A stretch of 64,000 bases of DNA from Labrenzia sp. VG12 (GTDB taxonomy: Bacteria > Pseudomonadota > Alphaproteobacteria > Rhizobiales > Stappiaceae). Both the position numbers and the translations under genes were made by a program. The DNA lies in NCBI RefSeq assembly GCF_002237595.1, contig NZ_CP022529.1:4742001-4806000 (forward strand). The letters run 5' to 3'. Positions 60,595-64,000 of this stretch are shown piece by piece. The notes beneath the pieces are model-generated. The model was not told where the DNA came from. It saw only the letters and a program-made list of their open reading frames with translations, and searched no databases. Every line of letters starts with the position of its first letter. Position 1 is the first letter of the stretch.

Positions 60595-60606
60595 TCAGTA
60601 TACTGA
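60595..60606. promoter_or_regulatory. MarR operator 2
   Basis: TCAGTATACTGA followed by TTAAAT repeats the first site exactly, in the same orientation, with centres 36 bases apart. Twin operators between divergent regulator and target genes are typical of MarR systems. Confidence 0.65.
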
Positions 60607-60753
60607 TTAAATCGAATGCGTCGAGGGACCTGCCACGAAGGGAGGTCTTGAAGGGAACGGGCTCGCCGGTTGGCACGCGGTCGGGAAGCCGACAATGACA
60701 GCGTGAAGTCGGCACATTCAGAACCCGGATCCGAGTTGGGAGGACATCGCGTC

Positions 60754-62678
60754 ATGCAGTTTCATCTGAACGGTTTCAAGGCAGGGGACCCGGCGATCTC
60801 AGAGAGAACCGGAAGTCCCGCGAGTTCGGAAAACGTTCCGGAGGAAGTTGATGTGCTGATCGTCGGTTGTGGCCCGGCAGGCCTGACTCTGGCCGCTCAG
60901 CTGGCCGCGTTCCCGGAGATCCAAACTCGGATCGTCGAACAAAAGCCCGGGCCATTGAAGCTGGGACAGGCGGATGGGATCGCCTGTCGGACCATGGAAA
61001 TGTTCAACGCCTTTGGTTTTGCCGAACGGGTCGAAAGGGAGGCCTACTGGGTCAATGAAACCGTTTTCTGGAAACCGGATCCGGAGGAGCCCTCCCGGAT
61101 AGCACGCAGCGGCCGGGTTCAGGATGTTGAGGACGGCCTTTCGGAGTTCCCCCATGTGATCCTGAATCAGGCCCGCGTGCATGACCATTTTCTGGAGATC
61201 ATGAAGAACGCGCCCAACCGCCTGGAGCCGGATTACCACCGCAAGCTGACAAGCCTTGAGATCGACCCGGCACCAACGGCAGAAGATCATCCTGTGACAG
61301 TGCGTCTTGAACGAATGGACGCGGGCCACGAAGGTGAGGTCGAAACCGTCCGCGCCAGATATGTTGTCGGCTGCGACGGTGCACGGAGCGTTGTGCGCAA
61401 ATTGTTGGGCGGGGAACTCAAGGGCGACAGCGCCAACCAGGCCTGGGGTGTCATGGACGTGCTTGCGGTCACCGATTTCCCGGATATCCGCTACAAGGCC
61501 CTGGTGCAGTCCGCGGCCGAAGGCAGCATCCTGATCATTCCGCGCGAGGGCGGTTACCTCGTGCGCATTTATGTGGAACTCGACAAGCTGAAGCCGGATG
61601 AGCGCGTAGCCAACCGGAACATCACGGTTGACTACCTTATCGACGCCGCCCGCCGCATATTGGCGCCCCATACGCTGGAGGTGAAGGAAGTTGCCTGGTG
61701 GTCGGTTTACGAGATCGGCCAGCGGATCTGCGACACGTTCGACGATGTGCCGCCGGATCAGGGGGGGAGCGCCTGCCGCGGGTCTTCATTGCAGGCGATG
61801 CCTGCCACACACACAGCCCCAAGGCTGGGCAGGGCATGAATGTCTCCATGCAGGATACATTCAATCTCGGCTGGAAACTGGCCCATGTGCTGACCGGTCG
61901 GAGCGGACCGGACCTGCTCTCGACCTACTCGGCCGAGCGGCGGGCGATCGCCCAGACGCTGATCGATTTCGACCGCGACTGGGCGCGTCTGGTCAGTGCG
62001 CCCGTGAAGTCTGAGCAAAACCCGGATGGGGTCGACCCGGCGGACGTGCAGAAATACTTTGTCCAGCACGGCCGATACACGGCAGGCACGGCAACCTTGT
62101 ATCAGCCGTCCGTTCTGACCGGTGATGGCGCGCACCAGCACCTGGCCAGGGGCTTTGTCACCGGCATGCGGTTTCATTCGGCACCGGTCATTCGCCTTGC
62201 CGATGCCAAACCGGTTCATCTGGGGCATGTGATTGAGGCGGATGGCCGCTGGCGGATCTTCGCCTTTGGTGGTCGCACGGATCCGGCCGGTTCTGGCTGC
62301 GGCGTTCGAAGCCTTTGCGATTTTCTGCAGTCCGATCCGGCTTCTCCGGTGCTGCGTCACACGAGGACGGGGGAGGATCCGGATTCAATCCTTGATGTGC
62401 GCACTATTTTTCAGCAGGGACACCGCGACCTCGCGCTTGAAAAAATGCATGCTTTCCTGCTGCCGGAAAAGGGACGCTACGGTCTCAAGGACTATGAAAA
62501 GATCTTCTGCCCGGATCTGAAGGACGGTCCGGACATTTTTGATCTGCGTGGCATTGATCGTGACACCGGCTGCCTGGTGATCGTGCGCCCCGACCAGTAT
62601 GTCGCCGAAATCCTGCCACTGGAGGCGCATGCCGAGCTGTCTGCCTTTTTCGATCGGGTGCTTTTGCATCGGAACTGA
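60754..62678 (+). pseudogene. 3-hydroxybenzoate 4-monooxygenase-like FAD hydroxylase, frameshifted
   Basis: The N-terminal frame begins MQFHLNGFKAGDP with the FAD GxGxxG motif IVGCGPAGLTLA (Gly38-Gly43), and VGCDGARSVVRK. It breaks at a run of seven G (61761-61767). The C-terminal frame continues LPRVFIAGDACHTHSPKAGQG, the second FAD-binding GD motif, to the stop at 62678, ending in a thioredoxin-like domain. One more G gives 641 residues in one frame, matching the usual length of 3-hydroxybenzoate 4-monooxygenase-like enzymes, which make protocatechuate. A GGGAGG ribosome site precedes the ATG. The substrate is inferred from overall resemblance. MarR twin operators lie upstream. Confidence 0.82.
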
Positions 62679-62679
62679 A

Positions 62680-62704
62680 AAAGCCCGGCAATTTGCCGGG
62701 CTTT
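62680..62704. terminator. terminator after the hydroxylase (copy 1)
   Basis: AAAGCCCGGC - N5 - GCCGGGCTTT, a perfect 10-bp stem, begins two bases after the hydroxylase stop. The identical 25-base sequence occurs again at 62938-62962. Confidence 0.8.
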
Positions 62705-62729
62705 CAAACTGCTGACAAACCCTCAGCGC

Positions 62730-62914
62730 GTCATTCCGGACAAGTGCAGCGTGGCTGCGCGCCGATCCGGAACCCAGCGGATCAGCGCGAGTGGAAGCGA
62801 GCACAAAACCAATCAAGCGTCTGACTTTATTGATAAAGTCGCGCCTGCTGCGCGAAGTATTCACTGGGTTCCGGATCTGGCCATGCAGCTACGCTGCAGA
62901 CCGTCCGGAATGAC
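62730..62914. repeat. palindromic intergenic element (GTCATTCCGGA type)
   Basis: Outer ends GTCATTCCGGA (62730) and GTCCGGAATGAC (62903-62914) are inverted, as are inner segments GATCCGGAACCCAG and CTGGGTTCCGGATC. The central 80 bases are unrelated to either arm. No gene is present. It lies between two identical terminators. The sequence type differs from the elements at 2431 and 8830. Confidence 0.7.
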
Positions 62915-62937
62915 GGAGTGACTTTGTTAAAAACCTG

Positions 62938-62962
62938 AAAGCCCGGCAATTTGCCGGGCTTT
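62938..62962. terminator. terminator after the sugar-binding protein gene (copy 2)
   Basis: The same 25-base perfect stem-loop as at 62680-62704, now 38 bases downstream of the binding protein stop on the reverse strand, followed there by a TCAGG rather than a long T run. Confidence 0.7.
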
Positions 62963-63000
62963 GTCGCGACGGTGGATCAATCCGTCCACCTCACCGGATT

Positions 63001-64000
63001 TCACCGTGCGGGAAGCGGGATCCATTCGGCGACGGCCACGTCGGCATGCTGGAACTGCGGCATCTTCTTGCCGAGGTCATCCATGTTCTTGACGTCCTGC
63101 TCGTTCAGGAAGTCCTGCGTGATGAGCGTCGGCGGCACGATCACCTGAGCTCCCGGATTGTGGCCGGCCAGCATCAGGGCAAGGCTCCGGACGCTGACTT
63201 CACCGACAACGGCCGGGTTGGTCGCAACGGTTGACTTCCAGGCGGAATCCGGTTCGCGCATTGCCGAAATGTCGGCAGTGGAGACATCAGCGGAATAGAT
63301 CGAGATGTCCTGATTGAGACCGGCTTCGTCAACGGCAATCTTCACGCCCTTGGCGAACTCGTCATAGGGAGCAAAGACCACATTGATCGTCGGGTTGGCC
63401 TGCAGCACGGACCGGGCCTGGTTGGCCACGGAGTTGGCGATCGGGTTGTCGAGCGTGCCGAACATGGCCGCTTCCTTGATGCCCGGATTGGCGTCCTTCA
63501 CTTCCTTCCAGGCAACGTCCCGGCGGTCGAGCGGTGCAATGCCGGGCACATAGACATAGCCGGCGGTAAAGCTGTCGCCATTGTCCTTGATGGCCTGTTC
63601 CAGGGCCAGTTTGCCCAGGAGGTAATCCGACTGTTCGATCTGCGGAATGGCCTCGTTCTCGACATTGACGTCAAAGGCAACCACCTTGATGCCTGCATCG
63701 ACAGCGCGCTGGGCGGCGGCTTTCATGGATTCCGTCAGGCCGTGCTGAATGATGATGCCGTCGACTTCCAGGGCAATGGCCTGGTCCACCATGTCGGCCT
63801 GCAGCGCGGCGTCCTGGCGGCTGTCGAAGACGCGCAGATCGACACCAAGGGCTTCTGCCTGGCGCTCGACACCGGCAAGGTAGGACTGGAAGAAGTCACC
63901 GGTCGACAGGTAGCGCACAAGCGCGATCTTGACGTCTTCCGGCTTGTCGAACGGGGCCGGCATGTCGGCTGCGAACGCACTTCCTCCGGTCATCGCGACG
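63001..64000 (-). CDS. periplasmic sugar-binding protein, N-terminus cut off
   Basis: The visible 333 codons encode a type 1 periplasmic binding protein (RbsB/TorT-like): an ...AFAADMPAPF signal-peptide end, then VKIALVRYLSTGDFFQSYLAG, DGIIIQHGL, VVAFDVNVENEAIPQIEQSDYLLGKLALEQ, and a C-terminal ALMLAGHNPGAQVIVPPTLIT. Its ligand is probably a sugar or sugar alcohol taken up by an ABC transporter whose genes would lie outside the window. The in-frame ATG at 63993 falls inside the signal peptide, so the true start lies beyond the edge. Confidence 0.85.
   Translation of the reverse strand, partial: VAMTGGSAFAADMPAPFDKPEDVKIALVRYLSTGDFFQSYLAGVERQAEALGVDLRVFDSRQDAALQADMVDQAIALEVDGIIIQHGLTESMKAAAQRAVDAGIKVVAFDVNVENEAIPQIEQSDYLLGKLALEQAIKDNGDSFTAGYVYVPGIAPLDRRDVAWKEVKDANPGIKEAAMFGTLDNPIANSVANQARSVLQANPTINVVFAPYDEFAKGVKIAVDEAGLNQDISIYSADVSTADISAMREPDSAWKSTVATNPAVVGEVSVRSLALMLAGHNPGAQVIVPPTLITQDFLNEQDVKNMDDLGKKMPQFQHADVAVAEWIPLPAR

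Overview
The window is a gene-dense, GC-rich piece of an alphaproteobacterial chromosome. The gene families and their order (chvI-chvG-hprK-EIIA-HPr followed by ahcY and divL, a tsaE-amgK fusion with murU and addBA, atpHAGDC near priA, a GcrA-type C-terminal domain) point to Hyphomicrobiales (Rhizobiales), most likely a marine or Stappiaceae-like genus such as Roseibium/Labrenzia. That genus-level guess is inference. No rRNA, tRNA, CRISPR array, prophage or intact insertion sequence was seen.

Layout. 1-9.7 kb: two secreted proteins, a GNAT acetyltransferase, xerC, an orphan T6SS hcp behind an excellent sigma-54 promoter, a DUF1835 protein, transaldolase, priA and a DUF1428 protein. 10-15 kb: the F1 ATP synthase operon atpHAGDC. 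15-19.1 kb: a 1375-residue GAF/multi-PAS diguanylate cyclase with a triplicated sensor module. 19.5-25 kb: a 68-residue protein made only of the GcrA C-terminal zinc-type motif, a molybdenum-cofactor maturation cluster (XdhC halves, a LysE exporter and a frameshifted MoeA/MobA-like fusion), then pckA. 25.5-32.7 kb: ChvI/ChvG, HPr kinase, EIIA and HPr, a frameshifted cyclopropane synthase, and ahcY behind a perfect SahR-like palindrome. 32.8-46.9 kb: DivL (Tyr in place of the kinase His), TsaE-AmgK, MurU, AddB, AddA, thioredoxin, GrpE, a TRIC-type channel and a VOC protein. 47-49.7 kb: OsmC, a DmdA-like aminomethyltransferase, an Lrp regulator and a 30-residue membrane peptide. 49.8-52.5 kb: sppA-ihfB-lapA-ocd, read leftward. 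52.8-56.8 kb: an RpiR-type regulator divergent from a TRAP transporter (dctQMP), with two clean palindromes between them. 57-60 kb: an FKBP isomerase and a large patatin-like protein. 60-64 kb: a MarR regulator divergent from a frameshifted 3-hydroxybenzoate-4-monooxygenase-like gene with twin operators, and a truncated sugar-binding protein.

Two themes stand out. First, three otherwise intact genes (molybdopterin fusion, cyclopropane synthase, aromatic hydroxylase) are each broken by exactly one missing base in or beside a run of five to seven G/C. In each case adding one base gives a full-length reading frame, so sequencing error is more likely than gene decay. Second, several intergenic regions carry unusually clean regulatory palindromes (hcp, pckA, ahcY, TRAP operon, hydroxylase), and there are three unrelated 170-220 bp palindromic intergenic elements, one flanked by two copies of the same terminator. 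No complete novel multi-gene system was evident. The most novel-looking items are the sigma-54-driven orphan Hcp, the GcrA-tail protein, the 30-residue membrane peptide and the DmdA-like/Lrp/OsmC group.
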